Below are positions 36,683 through 45,861 of a stretch of 64,000 nucleotides of DNA, one piece after another (the first letter of the stretch is position 1; every line of letters begins with the position of its first letter). Location: assembly GCF_026626665.1 (NCBI RefSeq), contig NZ_JAPNKE010000002.1, positions 946,001 through 1,010,000 on the forward strand, in the 5' to 3' direction. The DNA is from Nannocystis pusilla. Its GTDB lineage: Bacteria > Myxococcota_A > Polyangia > Nannocystales > Nannocystaceae. The notes beneath the pieces are model-generated. The model worked only from the letters and a program-made list of their open reading frames with translations. It did no database searches and was not told the DNA's origin. The position numbers were made by a program, and so were the translations under genes.

Positions 36683-38399
36683 TCAGAGCAGGAAGGTGAA
36701 GGCGAACTCGCCGCCGTCGAGGCTGGGGCGGAAGCGGGTGCCGGCGACCAGGCGTTCGAGGCAGGGGCTCACGTCGTAGCCGGGCGGGAGGACGACCGTG
36801 GCCTGGCCGCGCGGGGAGACGGTGACGGTGCCGGCGAGCCGGACGGTGGCGGTCATGGTGCGGAAGCTCGAGTCGGCCTTGCAGGCGCGGACGTCGGCCG
36901 CGCGGCGCTCGAGCCGGGCCCGCGCGGCGGCCGGGTCGAACGGGGCGAGCGGCTTCGGCGGGCGAGCGCTGCTGGCGCTTGCGACAGGGGCTTTGGGCAA
37001 TGTCTTCTCGGACATGTCCTTGAGGTCTGGTGAAGAAGTCGCGCCCTCCCGGGCGTCGGTCGCCTGGGCGGCGGACGGCGGGATCGCCGGAGCGGGCGAG
37101 GCGAGACTCGCAGCGCCATCTGTCGCAGCGTCGGAGGCAGGCGCGAGCGGTCCCGCGGAAGCGTGGTCCTTGCCGCCGCGTCCGGGGAGGGGCTCGCGGT
37201 TGCGACCGTGGTCGCTGCGCCGGAGGCAGGCGCGAGGGAGCTCGCGGGAGCGCGGCCCTCTGCCGCGCCTGGGAGGGGGCTGGAGGTCGGCGCCGCGCCG
37301 GCGTCATTGGGCTCCGCGGCGGCCGGCGCCGCGTTCGGGTCGGCGGTCGTGTCGACGCGCGTAAGACCGGCGGCGTCGCCCGAGGCCTCGCGCATGCTGA
37401 CAGCGACGGCGGCCACGGCCAGCGCGCCGCCGAACGAGGCGGCGAGCAACAGGCCGCGGCGGGCCGGGCGATCGCGTGGCCGATCGGTCATGTCTTTAAA
37501 AACATGTCCGGAGGGGCGATCGAGCGCGGCGCGGGCGTCGGCGAGGGCGGCGAGGAGCGCGTCGGCCGACGGGTAGCGGCGCTCGGGGTCTTCGGCGGTG
37601 GCGCGGTCGATGATCGCCCGCAGCGGCCCGGGCAGGTCGGCGCCGTGCAGCACGGGGGCGTGCGGCGGCATCTCGACATCGCCGGGTGCCTGGGCCGGCA
37701 GGCGGCCGAGCAAAAGGGTGTGGAGGACGACGCCGAGGGCGAAGATGTCGACGCGGTGGTCGGTGCGGCCGCCGCGGTAGATCTCGGGGGCGATGTAGCC
37801 GGGCGAGCCGCCGACGGTCCAGGTGCTCTTGGCCGTGCCGGAGAGGATCTTGGCGAGGCCGAAGTCGAGGACCTTGATGAAGTCGGGGTCGCCGTCGCGT
37901 TCGACGCGGACGCAGTTCTGCGGCTTGATGTCGCGGTGGACGACGCCGCGCTGGTGGGCGGCCGCGAGGGCGCGGGCGATCTGGGTGACGACGTGGAGCG
38001 CGCGGGGCCAGGCCAGCGGGCCCTCGCGCGCGAGCGTGCGGGCGAGGTCCTCGCCCTCCAGGTACTCCATGACGAAGAAGGTCGGGCCGGCCTCGGGCGG
38101 GCCGAAGTCGGTGATCCCGACCACGTTGGGGTGATCGATCTTCGACGCGGCCTGGGCCTCGAGCAGGAAGCGGCGGCCGATCTCGGGCTCGTCGAGGTAG
38201 CGCGCGCTGATGATCTTGAGCGCGAACAGCTTGTCGAGGTGGACGTGGCGGGCGAGGAACACCACGCCCATGCCGCCGGCGCCGAGCCGGCGCACGACCT
38301 CGTAACGACCCTGCAGGACCTTGCCGACGAGCTCGTCGTAGGTGAAGAGGCGCCGCAGCTCGGGCCAATCGGGAACGTGCTGTCGCCTGCCTCGTCCAC
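36683..38399 (-). CDS. Ser/Thr protein kinase, single-pass membrane, two apparent frameshifts
   Basis: About 572 aa from GTG 38399. After one added C near 38370 the N-terminus reads TFPDWPELRRLFTYDELVGK and leads into the kinase domain. Kinase motifs: RRLGAGGMGVVFLARHV (P-loop), FALKII (Lys), VVHRDIKPQNCV (catalytic loop), KVLDFGLAKIL (DFG), GYIAPEIY (APE-like) and a C-lobe ending PSADALLAAL. A membrane helix (RGLLLAASFGGALAVAAVAV) leads to a Pro/Ala/Ser-rich external region. After a second break (37020-37150) a TonB/AgmX-like C-terminal domain follows (VRLAGTVTVSPRGQATVVLP then PCLERLVAGTRFRPS). Palindrome 37488-37510 encodes GHVFKDMTD between kinase domain and helix. Operon with the two genes upstream. 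Confidence 0.85.
36999..37510. repeat. Two palindrome-family copies inside the kinase gene
   Basis: 36999-37026 (TGTCTtctcGGACATGTCC) in the low-complexity linker and 37488-37510 (CATGTCTttaaAAACATGTCC) just before the membrane segment. Confidence 0.6.
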
Positions 38400-38446
38400 G
38401 CGTCGCCTGCGGCGCCCGAGTCTAACACGCGCGGCCGCGGGGGCCG

Positions 38447-39642
38447 TCAGAAGCGGCCCTGGAGCCCGATGCCGAGGTTGCCCGGGCCGAGGCGCGGGGC
38501 GACGGCGACGGGCGCCCGGCCGCGGACGGCGAGGCCGACGCTGAGCAGGACGAGGCCGGTGAGCAGGGCGACGCCGGCGATCGGCGCGGCGATCCGGACC
38601 AGCTTGTCGGCGTCGTAGCCGCGCTCCAGGATCTCCCGCACCTCGGGGTTATCACCGCCGTCGCAGGCGATGTCCATGCCCCAGCAGACGCGGCGGCCGT
38701 CGCGGGTAGCGTCGCGGGCGAGGGCGATCCCGACGCCCATGGGCACGAGCGCCGCCGCGCCCACGCCGAGCACGGTCGCGCCGGCGATCCGGAGCGCCCG
38801 GCCGGGCCGGGTCGGCCGGCGTGGCGCGGAGGACATGTCTCCGGGGACAGCTCGTGGCGGGGCGGCGGTCGCGGGCGAGGTGGCCGGAGGGACAGGTGAG
38901 ATGTCTGGAGGGACAGGTCGCGGGGAGGCTGGCGGATTGTCCTCGGGGACAGGTTGGCTCGGCGCGGGGTCCTGGGGGCCGGTCGTTCGGGGGCGTCGCA
39001 GTCGACGGCGCCGAGGCCCTGGTCGATGCGGTCCAGGCGGGCGCGCTCGTCGGCCAGGGGGGCGGCGCCGGCGAGGTGCTCGCGCAGCAAGCCGCGGGCG
39101 GGACAGAGCTGTTCACGCGCACCGCCGCCGCGCTGGTGGGCGCGCAGGCGGGCGTCGACGCTCTCGCGCAGGAGCATCAGCCGCGGGCCGGTCTCCTCGG
39201 CCGGGGTGAGGCGGTAGGCGCGGGCGAACTCCTCGGCGGCGCGCGCGTCGTCGCCGGCCTCCTTGGCCGCCTGGCCTTGCTCGTAGGCGAGGTCGCGGGG
39301 CGACGGGGCGGGTGGTCCGAAGGACAGGTCGGCGAGGAGCGTCGCTGACAGGAAGCGCGGGGCGAACGCGCCGCTCACGGCGGGCGCCTCGCGCGACGAG
39401 GGGAGCGCGATCGAGGCCGTGAAGGCGCGCGAGGCAGGTGTCTCGAAGGACAGGTCAGCCGCGGCGGGGACGGCGGCGCGGGCGGTGGCTGTCTCGAAGG
39501 ACAGGTAGATGGCGAGACCGGCTGCGAGGAGGCGGGCCGGCCCGTTCGACCCGCGAGGCGGGGGCGGGGCGGGAGTGGACGCAGGGGGCTGGAGGCGCGC
39601 GTCGGTGGCGGCGCGCCGCAGACGAGGCGGCCGGGCGATCAC
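38447..39642 (-). CDS. Membrane protein with TPR-like region and repeat-encoded linker, apparent frameshift
   Basis: About 399 aa. GTG 39642 overlaps the previous stop as GTGA. Near the N-terminus are copies of (D/Y)LSFET (LAIYLSFETATARA, ADLSFETPASRAF, ADLSFGPPAPSPRD), each encoded by a palindrome half (GTCTCGAAGGACAGGT type). A TPR-like segment (DLAYEQGQAAKEAGDDARAA, EEFARAYRLTPAEETGPRLM) follows. A linker with NLSPRT, DLSLQTSHLSLRP and ELSPETCPP lies within the repeat cluster at 38829-38955. After one missing base, two membrane helices close the protein (IAGATVLGVGAAALVPMGVG and IAGVALLTGLVLLSVGLAV). Probably a scaffold working with the downstream kinase. Confidence 0.68.
38829..38955. repeat. 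Palindrome-family cluster inside the TPR-like gene
   Basis: Six or so units in 127 bases: GGACATGTCTCCGGGGACAG, GGGACAGGTGAGATGTC, GGGACAGGT, TTGTCCTCGGGGACAGGT. Translated as a Ser/Arg/Pro linker. Confidence 0.65.
39314..39507. repeat. Three palindrome-family half copies coding for LSFET peptides
   Basis: 39314-39330, 39438-39456 and 39488-39507. The last two share TGTCTCGAAGGACAGGT and encode the peptide LSFET twice. Confidence 0.65.
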
Positions 39643-40225
39643 TGCGACTTCTTGGCCGGCACGCATACGTCGTCCAGGCACTCCATCTCGGAGGGGCAGG
39701 GAGCGGGACAATCTTCCTGACCGACGCAGCTGCTGGCGTCGGTGTCAGCGACACACCCGGCGCTGCAACAACGGAGCGCGCACAGCGGCTGGCCGTCGAC
39801 GTCGAGGCAGACGCGGCTGTCGGAGTTCGGGTGCTTCTCGCAATTCCTGGCGATGCCCTCGCACAGGTCGGCGCAGAAGCCCGCTCCGCGCCGTCGCGGT
39901 GGACGCAGCGCGGCATGCCGTAGGCGTGGCACTCCTCGTCGTCGTCGCAGGGGGCGTAGGCGAGGGTGTAGCCGGTGTCCTGGTTCTCGCCGCGCTCGCA
40001 GTGCTCGGGCGCCGGTCGGCAGCGATACCCGGAGCAGCACAGGCCCTGGTCCTGGCCGCACGCGTCGTCGCGGTTGCACACTGCGCCGAGCAAGAAGTCG
40101 GCCTTGAAGCAGGCCATGAAGGCGCTCCCGAGGCCGAACAGCACGACGCACAGGCCCACTCGCGCGGCGGTTCGCACGGCCGCGAGGATAGCGCGGGGCC
40201 GCCGGCGCGGACAAGTAGTCGCCAT
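39639..40225 (-). CDS. Cys-rich lipoprotein, apparent frameshift
   Basis: About 195 aa from ATG 40225. The signal is RVGLCVVLFGLGSAFMACFK with a lipobox-like FMAC. The mature domain is rich in Cys: VCNRDDACGQDQGLCCSGYR, EHCERGENQDTGY and, after one added base near 39885, GFCADLCEGIARNCEKHP, CALRCCSAGCVADTD and CPSEMECLDDVCVPAKK. The pattern suggests several disulfide knots. First gene of the kinase operon; its stop overlaps the next start by four bases. Function unknown; it may be an extracellular ligand or sensor part for the kinase system (inference). Confidence 0.68.
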
Positions 40226-40896
40226 GGCGCTGCTGTCGGTGCGCGGGGCCCAGCGGAGGACGAGCGCGACGGCAGGGCGAGCGCGCGTCGTACGCTCGTC
40301 GCCGCACGGCGCGGAGGCCGACGCAACGACACGAGGCTCGGCAGTCGGCGCGGCGCCCGGAGGTGCGTCGTGGGTGAGGATGCGAGAGGCCGGGAGATCG
40401 GCGCTCGTACGATCGTGAGCGCCGAGATCGGATGGCGACCCGCGAGCGCTCACGCGGCGACGAGTTCGCGATGCGCTGCAGCGGTCGGTGCGTCGGCGTG
40501 CGTCGAGGAGGTGGAGAGGTCGCTACGATCGGGAGCGACGTCAAATCGCAAACCACGCGTCGTTCAGGTGCGATCGCAGGTCGTGGTCGCGCTGGCATCG
40601 CTGACTGCGAGTCCTCGCGGGGTCGATATTCAGGGCGCGTCGAACCGTTATTTACGCGGCGTGAGCTCGTCGACGTCGCAGAGGGACGAGCACGACACGG
40701 ATCGCCGGCGCAGTGGCCAGGCGAAGCCGAAGTCGCGGCGGCAGTGCGCATGCGCTCGTGGTGTGCAGCCCTCTGCGATCGTCCACGAGCTTGCATCGGC
40801 CTCTTCCATGGCGAGCGCCCATGCGGGCGCGGAGCCGCGCGGTCGCTCGAGTGGCGGCCTCCTCAAGCGGTCTCGTGTATCATCGGCGCCGCGAAG
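40226..40896. other. Divergent intergenic region, no gene seen
   Basis: About 670 bases between the minus-strand kinase operon and the metallophosphoesterase. Codon use in all frames looks non-coding, and no family palindrome or tRNA is visible. It must hold at least two promoters; a part could code for a small RNA that I cannot recognise. Confidence 0.4.
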
Positions 40897-41723
40897 ATGA
40901 GGCGCAGGACCGTGATTCTGCCGTCGCGCGGCGCGTTGATCGTCAGCACGGATCTGCACGGCTGCTGGGCCGACTTTCTGGCGCTGCGCGAGCACTTCCT
41001 GGCGGCCTCGGCGACGGAGCCGGCGACGCACTGGGCGATCCTCGGGGACACGGTCCACGGGCCCAGCGACGAGGCGCGCGGCCGCCGGCCCGAGCTGTAT
41101 GACTATTCGGACATGTCCGCCGAGATCGTGGCGGCGATCCTCGAGCTGCAGCGCGCCTACCCGGGTCGGGTCCACTACGTGCTCGGCAACCACGACCACG
41201 GGCACGTCGGCGGGCCGCGGACGGCGAAGTTTCACACCGACGAGGTCGCGGCGCTCGAGGGCCGCTGCACGCCGGCGCAGCTGGCCGACCTGCGGGCGCT
41301 GTTCGAGCCGGCGCTGCTGGCGATCGCGGCGCCGTGCGGGGTGCTGCTGTCGCACGGCTCGCCGGACGACCGCCTGCAACAGTTCGACGACCTCGACGGG
41401 GTGCGGCTGTCGCCTCGCGACAACGACCCGTACCGCCGCCACCTGCTGGCGACGTTCCTGTGCAGCTACGGCCAGCGCGACGAGGTGACGGCGCGGCTGC
41501 TGGCGCGGGTGTCGGCGAGCGCGGTGCCGGTGTCGCTGGTGATCCACGGCCACGACCGCGACGAGGAGGGGTTCTTCTCGAGCGGCCTGCGGCAGGCCTG
41601 CCCGGTGATCTTCGGGGCGCCGAAGTCGCACAAGCGGTATGTCTTTTAAACCTGTCCTCGAGGTACAACTCGGTGTCGGATCTGCGCGACGGGTTCGAGA
41701 TCCGCCGGCTCTACCCGAGCTGA
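40897..41723 (+). CDS. Metallophosphoesterase (calcineurin-like), apparent frameshift at the 3' end
   Basis: About 275 aa from ATG 40897. Motifs: LIVSTDLHGCWADF, WAILGDTVHGP, HYVLGNHDHGHVGG, LLSHGSPDD and SLVIHGHDRDEEGFFSSG, the five blocks of PPP-type phosphoesterases. The literal frame stops in a TTTTAAA run just after KSHKRYVF. One added base gives VLLNLSSRYNSVSDLRDGFE, then IRRLYPS, the usual C-terminus. The break lies in a palindrome copy (41639-41663), with ATGTC and CCTGTCC halves. The substrate could be a phosphoprotein or a dinucleotide; not certain. Confidence 0.82.
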
Positions 41724-41736
41724 CGGCCGCGCGATC

Positions 41737-41944
41737 GACATGTCTTTTTAGACATGTCTTCGAGGGCATGTCGTTGGCCGGGCTGCGCGGCGGGGGCGAG
41801 GTCCGTCGGAGTTCACCCGAGCGGACGGTCGCACGCGCGAGACGTCTTTGGGACATGTCCTCGAGGTCCAGTCTCGTGCCCGAGCTGCGCGACCGGCAGC
41901 GGGGCGGCCCGACCCGGGGCGGCGTTGTCCGCAGGGACAGGTTG
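41737..41944. repeat. Three palindrome-family copies between phosphoesterase and methyltransferase genes
   Basis: 41737-41773 (CGACATGTCTTTTTAGACATG, plus a further unit), 41841-41872 (GGGACATGTCCTCGAGG) and 41924-41944 (TTGTCCGCAGGGACAGGT). They fill the ~235-bp gap, which holds no gene. The last copy ends 15 bases before the methyltransferase start. Confidence 0.65.
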
Positions 41945-41959
41945 GGCTAGGCTGCGCGT

Positions 41960-44449
41960 GTGCCACGGCGTGCACGCGCCAGCGAGCGGGTCGAGGCGCT
42001 CGCGCCGATGCTGGCGGCGGAGGTCCGGGCGCTGCAGCCGCGACTGACGGGGCTGACGGGCGAGACCGAGGTCGAGGCGCAGGCGCTGGTGGCGGCGTTG
42101 TTCGCCGCGCGCGGGCTGTCCGAACAGACAGGTGAGGGGGCGACGCTGGCGCGGGCGATCGAGCTGGCGCGGGCGGCCGGGCTGCAGCGCGAGCTGGCGG
42201 CGCTGACCGGTCCGCTGGCGGGCGAGCTGGCGCGGATCGCCGGGCGACTCGACGCGCTCGAAGTGATGGGCGGCGAGGAGGCCGCGGAGGCGTTCTTCGA
42301 GCCGCTGCTGGCGAGCCTCGATCCGCGGGCGCGACGGCGGAGCGGGGTGTTCTACACGCCGCGGCCGCTGGTGACCGCGATCGTCGCCGGCGTCGACGAG
42401 GCGCTGCGCGAGCAGCTCGGGCTGGCCGACGGCCTGGCGGCGACGGACACGTGGGCGCAGGTGACGGGCGAGGCGGACGGGCCCGGGCCGTTCGTGTCGA
42501 TCCTCGACTTCGCGTGCGGGACGGGGGCGTTCGTCCTGGCGTGCGTGCGGTCGATCGAGCGGACGATGAAGGACCGCTGGCGCCGCGAGCTCGGCGTGCC
42601 CGCGATCGACGATGCGGCCGTGCTGCAGCGCTGGCGTGCCTACGTGCCGGCGCACCTGCTGCCGCGGCTGCACGCGTACGAGCCGATGCTGGCGCCGCTG
42701 GTGGTCGCGCGGCTGCGCCTGGCGGACGCGCTGATCCGCAGCGGCTACGCGCCGAGCGGCGAGGAGCCGTGCGGCCTCGTGCGCCGCGACGCGCTGGCCG
42801 AGCCGCCCGAGCGGCGCTACACGGTGGTGGTCGGCAATCCGCCGTATGCGTCGTCGTCGTCGTCGCCGGGGTGGCTGGTGGCCGAGCTGCGCCGCTGGAA
42901 GTCTGGGCTGGGCGAGACCAAGAGCGACCTGCTGCGCGACGAGTGGAAGTTCCTGCGCCTGGCCGAGTACCTGGCCGAGCAGGTGCCGCGCGCGGTGGTG
43001 GGGCTGGTGATCAACCGCGATCTGCTGGTGGGGATCGCCAAGCGCGGGCTGCGGGCCAGCCTGCAGGCGACGTTCCCGTGGCGCCGGGTGATCGACCTCC
43101 ACGGCGACGTGCGCGGCGACGTGGTCGACGAGAACGTGTTCGCGATCACCCAGGGGGTGGCGATCGCGTGGCTGTGCAAGGGCGGCGGGGCGGGGCACCA
43201 CGGCGGTTCGCTGCGCGGGCGGCGGGCCGACAAGCTGGCGCGGCTCGGCGATGCCGGCGGGCTGACGGGGCTCTTGCGGCCGCACCAGCCGCGGGCGCCG
43301 TATTACCGCTGGGACATGGCGGAAGAGACAGGTGAGGTGCCGGCCGAGTACGCGGGCTGGTGGCCGATGCCGGCGATCTTCGCGGTCCACAGTTCGGGGA
43401 TCCAGAGCAAGAACGATCCGGTGTGCATCGGCTGGACCGCGGCGGATGTGCAAGCGCGGACCCGGCTGCTGGCCGGCGCGAGCGAGGCGGAGGCACGGCG
43501 GGCGCTGGCGATCGCCGCGGACGGGGCGTGGTCGCTGGCGGCGGCGCAGGCGGAGCTGCGGGCGCTCGGGCCGGCGCTCGAGCGGGTGCGGCGGATCTTG
43601 TACCGGCCGTTCGACTGGCGCTGGACGTACATGTCCGAAAAGTCAGGTGGATTCCTTGGCCGGCCGCGCGCGGCGGTGATGCGGCACATGCTGGCCGGCG
43701 ACAACCTGGCCCTGGTGTACAACCGCCAGATCGTCGGCCCGCGGGTGTCGCACTTCGGCGTGACGCGCGACGCCACTTGCCACGGGACGTTCTATCTCGG
43801 CAACCGCGGGCAGGACTTCCTGGCGCCGCTGTACCTGCTCGGCGAGGACGGGGCGCGCGCTGCCAACCTGCGGCCGGAGTTCGTCGCGGCGGTGCGAAGC
43901 GCGACGGGGCTCGATCTCGGGCCGGAGGCGCTGCTGCATTACGTGTACGCGGTGGTCCACAGCCCGACGTACCGGGCGCGCTACGGGCCGGCGATCCGCG
44001 AGGACTTCGCGCGGGTGCCGATCGCGGCGACGCCGGGGCTGGCGCAGGCGCTGGTGAGGTCGGGGGATCGGCTGGTCGGGCTGCACCTGCTCGAGACGGC
44101 GCAGGTCGTCGAGGGGCTGGCCGAATGGACAGGTGAGCCGGGGCGCGTCGTCGAGGTCGTGACATGGTCCGAGGGACATGTCTTCATCGACAGGAAGAAG
44201 ACGCGCGGCTTCGCCGGGGTGCCGGCCGCCGTGTGGGCGTTCGAGGTCGGGGGTTACGCGCCGTGCGAGAAGTGGCTCAAGGCGCGCCGCGGGCGGACGC
44301 TGACGATCGAAGAGGTGGGGCACTACCGGGTGATGGCGGCGGCGCTGCAGGCGACGCTCGCGGTGATGGACGAGATCGATCGCGCGATCGCGGCCCACGG
44401 CGGCTGGCCGGGGGCCTTCGTGATGGGTGAGGCGCCACGAGGCTCGTGA
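41960..44449 (+). CDS. Orphan adenine-specific DNA methyltransferase with type ISP-like specificity domain
   Basis: 829 aa from GTG 41960, intact. A helical N-terminal ~120 residues is followed by the MTase domain: SGVFYTPRPLV (~130), DFACGTGAFVLACV (~180, SAM motif I) and VVVGNPPYASS (~292, catalytic motif IV, N6-adenine). The C-terminal half is a target-recognition domain of the type ISP / Eco57I-like kind: RPFDWRWTYMSEKSGGFLGR (~550), MRHMLAGDNLALVYNRQ, HFGVTRD, LAPLYLL. There is no nuclease or helicase domain and no partner nuclease nearby, so it looks like a solitary methylase or one arm of a dispersed system. At least five palindrome copies are translated within it. Confidence 0.83.
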   Translation: MPRRARASERVEALAPMLAAEVRALQPRLTGLTGETEVEAQALVAALFAARGLSEQTGEGATLARAIELARAAGLQRELAALTGPLAGELARIAGRLDALEVMGGEEAAEAFFEPLLASLDPRARRRSGVFYTPRPLVTAIVAGVDEALREQLGLADGLAATDTWAQVTGEADGPGPFVSILDFACGTGAFVLACVRSIERTMKDRWRRELGVPAIDDAAVLQRWRAYVPAHLLPRLHAYEPMLAPLVVARLRLADALIRSGYAPSGEEPCGLVRRDALAEPPERRYTVVVGNPPYASSSSSPGWLVAELRRWKSGLGETKSDLLRDEWKFLRLAEYLAEQVPRAVVGLVINRDLLVGIAKRGLRASLQATFPWRRVIDLHGDVRGDVVDENVFAITQGVAIAWLCKGGGAGHHGGSLRGRRADKLARLGDAGGLTGLLRPHQPRAPYYRWDMAEETGEVPAEYAGWWPMPAIFAVHSSGIQSKNDPVCIGWTAADVQARTRLLAGASEAEARRALAIAADGAWSLAAAQAELRALGPALERVRRILYRPFDWRWTYMSEKSGGFLGRPRAAVMRHMLAGDNLALVYNRQIVGPRVSHFGVTRDATCHGTFYLGNRGQDFLAPLYLLGEDGARAANLRPEFVAAVRSATGLDLGPEALLHYVYAVVHSPTYRARYGPAIREDFARVPIAATPGLAQALVRSGDRLVGLHLLETAQVVEGLAEWTGEPGRVVEVVTWSEGHVFIDRKKTRGFAGVPAAVWAFEVGGYAPCEKWLKARRGRTLTIEEVGHYRVMAAALQATLAVMDEIDRAIAAHGGWPGAFVMGEAPRGS
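42116..44193. repeat. Palindrome-family copies inside the methyltransferase gene
   Basis: 42116-42136 (CTGTCCgaacAGACAGGTGA), 43312-43335 (GACATG...GACAGGTGA), 43630-43648 (ACATGTCCGAAAAGTCAGGT), near 44128 (GGACAGGTGA) and 44161-44193 (GGGACATGTC with flanking halves). Three of them end in CAGGTGA. Peptides: SEQTGEG, AEETGEV, SEKSGG, SEGHVFID. Confidence 0.6.
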
Positions 44450-44477
44450 GTCGTCGCCGACGCGCGCGCGCTGCGGC

Positions 44478-45080
44478 TCACTCGTCGCCGGGCGCGAGCG
44501 CGGCCGGGCGGGCGCCGGCGGGCAAGGCTCGCTGGGCGCGGCGGATCTGCTGCAACAGCTCGTCGGCGCGCGGGCTGCCGACGTGGGTGACGTGGCGCTT
44601 GCCGCGAGCGTCGCGCCAGACGATCCGGACCGCGCGGCCACCGTCGCCGGGCATGTTGTAGATCCACTCGCCGGCCAGCGAGCGCTTGATGCCCCAGCCG
44701 CCGAAGCGGCGCCAGTCGTACTGCACGAGCTCGGCGTGCTCGATGCCGGCGATCGGGATCTTGGGCCCGAACATCGCGTACTGGACGTTGACGTGGCCCT
44801 CCGACACGGTGACGCGCAGGACCGAGGACAGGATCCACATCAGCCCGAACAGCGGCAGGCCGACGGCGATCCCGACGGCGCCGCCGACGAGGCCGCCGGC
44901 CGCCAGCGCGGCGCCGAACACGGCGATCATGCTGAACACGAAGAGCGCGTGCAGCTGCCACGGCGCGCGGTGCTTGTGGCGGTACAGGACGGTGCCCTCG
45001 CCGGCCATGTAGCGTTGCTCGTACGCGTCGGGCGGACGCGAAGCGTCGACGGGGACGAGCGCGTGCGGCTCCTCGGCCAT
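44478..45080 (-). CDS. Two-helix membrane protein with PH-like domain
   Basis: 200 aa from ATG 45080; the longer frame upstream is antisense-like. After a soluble N-terminus (YEQRYMAGEGTVLYRHKH) come two membrane segments (LHALFVFSMIAVFGAALAAG and GGAVGIAVGLPLFGLMWIL). A C-terminal beta domain (VLRVTVSEGHVNVQYAMFGP, IPIAGIEHAELVQYDWRRFG, GEWIYNMPGDGGRAVRIVWR) resembles bacterial PH-like domains. Function unknown. The gene converges on the methyltransferase with a 28-bp gap, the only convergent pair in the window without a palindrome. Confidence 0.65.
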   Translation of the reverse strand: MAEEPHALVPVDASRPPDAYEQRYMAGEGTVLYRHKHRAPWQLHALFVFSMIAVFGAALAAGGLVGGAVGIAVGLPLFGLMWILSSVLRVTVSEGHVNVQYAMFGPKIPIAGIEHAELVQYDWRRFGGWGIKRSLAGEWIYNMPGDGGRAVRIVWRDARGKRHVTHVGSPRADELLQQIRRAQRALPAGARPAALAPGDE

Positions 45081-45112
45081 GGCGAGAAAATGTCGCGGCG
45101 AGGCGGGTGCTG

Positions 45113-45820
45113 TCAACGTGAAGGCCGAGCGCCGCGGCGCACGAGGACCGCTTGCGCGAACCCGGCCGCGCCGCCCGTGGCGTGGCCGAGCGCGCTCAGC
45201 GGTGCGAACGCCGGGCCGGGGACGGGCTGCAGCGCGTGGGCGAGGTCGAGCGCGAGGAAGCACAGGCCGTCGGCGGCGAGCAGGAGGTAGGGCTGGGCCA
45301 CGAGGCCGCCGCGCATCGGCAAGACATGACGGAGCAGCAAGGCGGCGGTGGTGAAGACGACCGCGTCACACAGGGTGCTGACCGCGACGGCGACGTCGCG
45401 GATCGAGTGGAGGACGAGGGCGGCGAGGATCCACGCGACGACGCCGAGCGTGGCGCAGGCGAGGAGCACGGCGACGACGCGCTCGCCGGGGCGCAGCGGG
45501 ACGGTGAGGCCGCTGCGCCGGAGGACGCGCAAGAAGCCGAGCAGGGCCAGCGCGCCGAGGACGTTGGCGACGATCAGGAGGACGTAGTCGAGGCGGTGGA
45601 CGGTGACGAGGCCGAGCCGCTGGAGCGCGTGCGCGGTCACGACGAGGCCGAGCGCGACGGCGCGGAGCAGCCACGGTCGGCGCGGCGGATCGCCGGGGCC
45701 GAAGCTGGTCGCGGCCAGCACTGCGCCGAAGGTGCCGACGACCTCGGCCGCCAGCGCGTCGACGCCGAGGTGCAGCCCCGCGAGCACGAGCACGAGCGCC
45801 AGCAAGCGCGGCGTGGACAT
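45113..45820 (-). CDS. Polytopic membrane protein of unknown function
   Basis: 235 aa from ATG 45820, which begins MSTPRLLALVLVLAGLHLGV. Six or seven helices are visible (FGAVLAATSF, WLLRAVALGLVVTAHALQ, YVLLIVANVLGALALLGFL, VVAVLLACATLGVVAWILAA, AVVFTTAALLLRHVLP, PYLLLAADGLCFLALDLAHA). No motif of a transporter or enzyme is evident. It lies in a minus-strand run with DUF4003 upstream and the PH-like protein downstream. Confidence 0.6.
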   Translation of the reverse strand: MSTPRLLALVLVLAGLHLGVDALAAEVVGTFGAVLAATSFGPGDPPRRPWLLRAVALGLVVTAHALQRLGLVTVHRLDYVLLIVANVLGALALLGFLRVLRRSGLTVPLRPGERVVAVLLACATLGVVAWILAALVLHSIRDVAVAVSTLCDAVVFTTAALLLRHVLPMRGGLVAQPYLLLAADGLCFLALDLAHALQPVPGPAFAPLSALGHATGGAAGFAQAVLVRRGARPSR

Positions 45821-45861
45821 CCCGAGCAGGATGCCAGACCCGAGGCGCGGCGAAAAAGGCC

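Noticed and set aside
35480..37033. Long open frame of 517 codons through the sigma-like gene
   Set aside because: Only 35819 to about 36450 shows sigma homology; the rest is antisense to the kinase gene and crosses two palindromes. One missing base explains the run-on.
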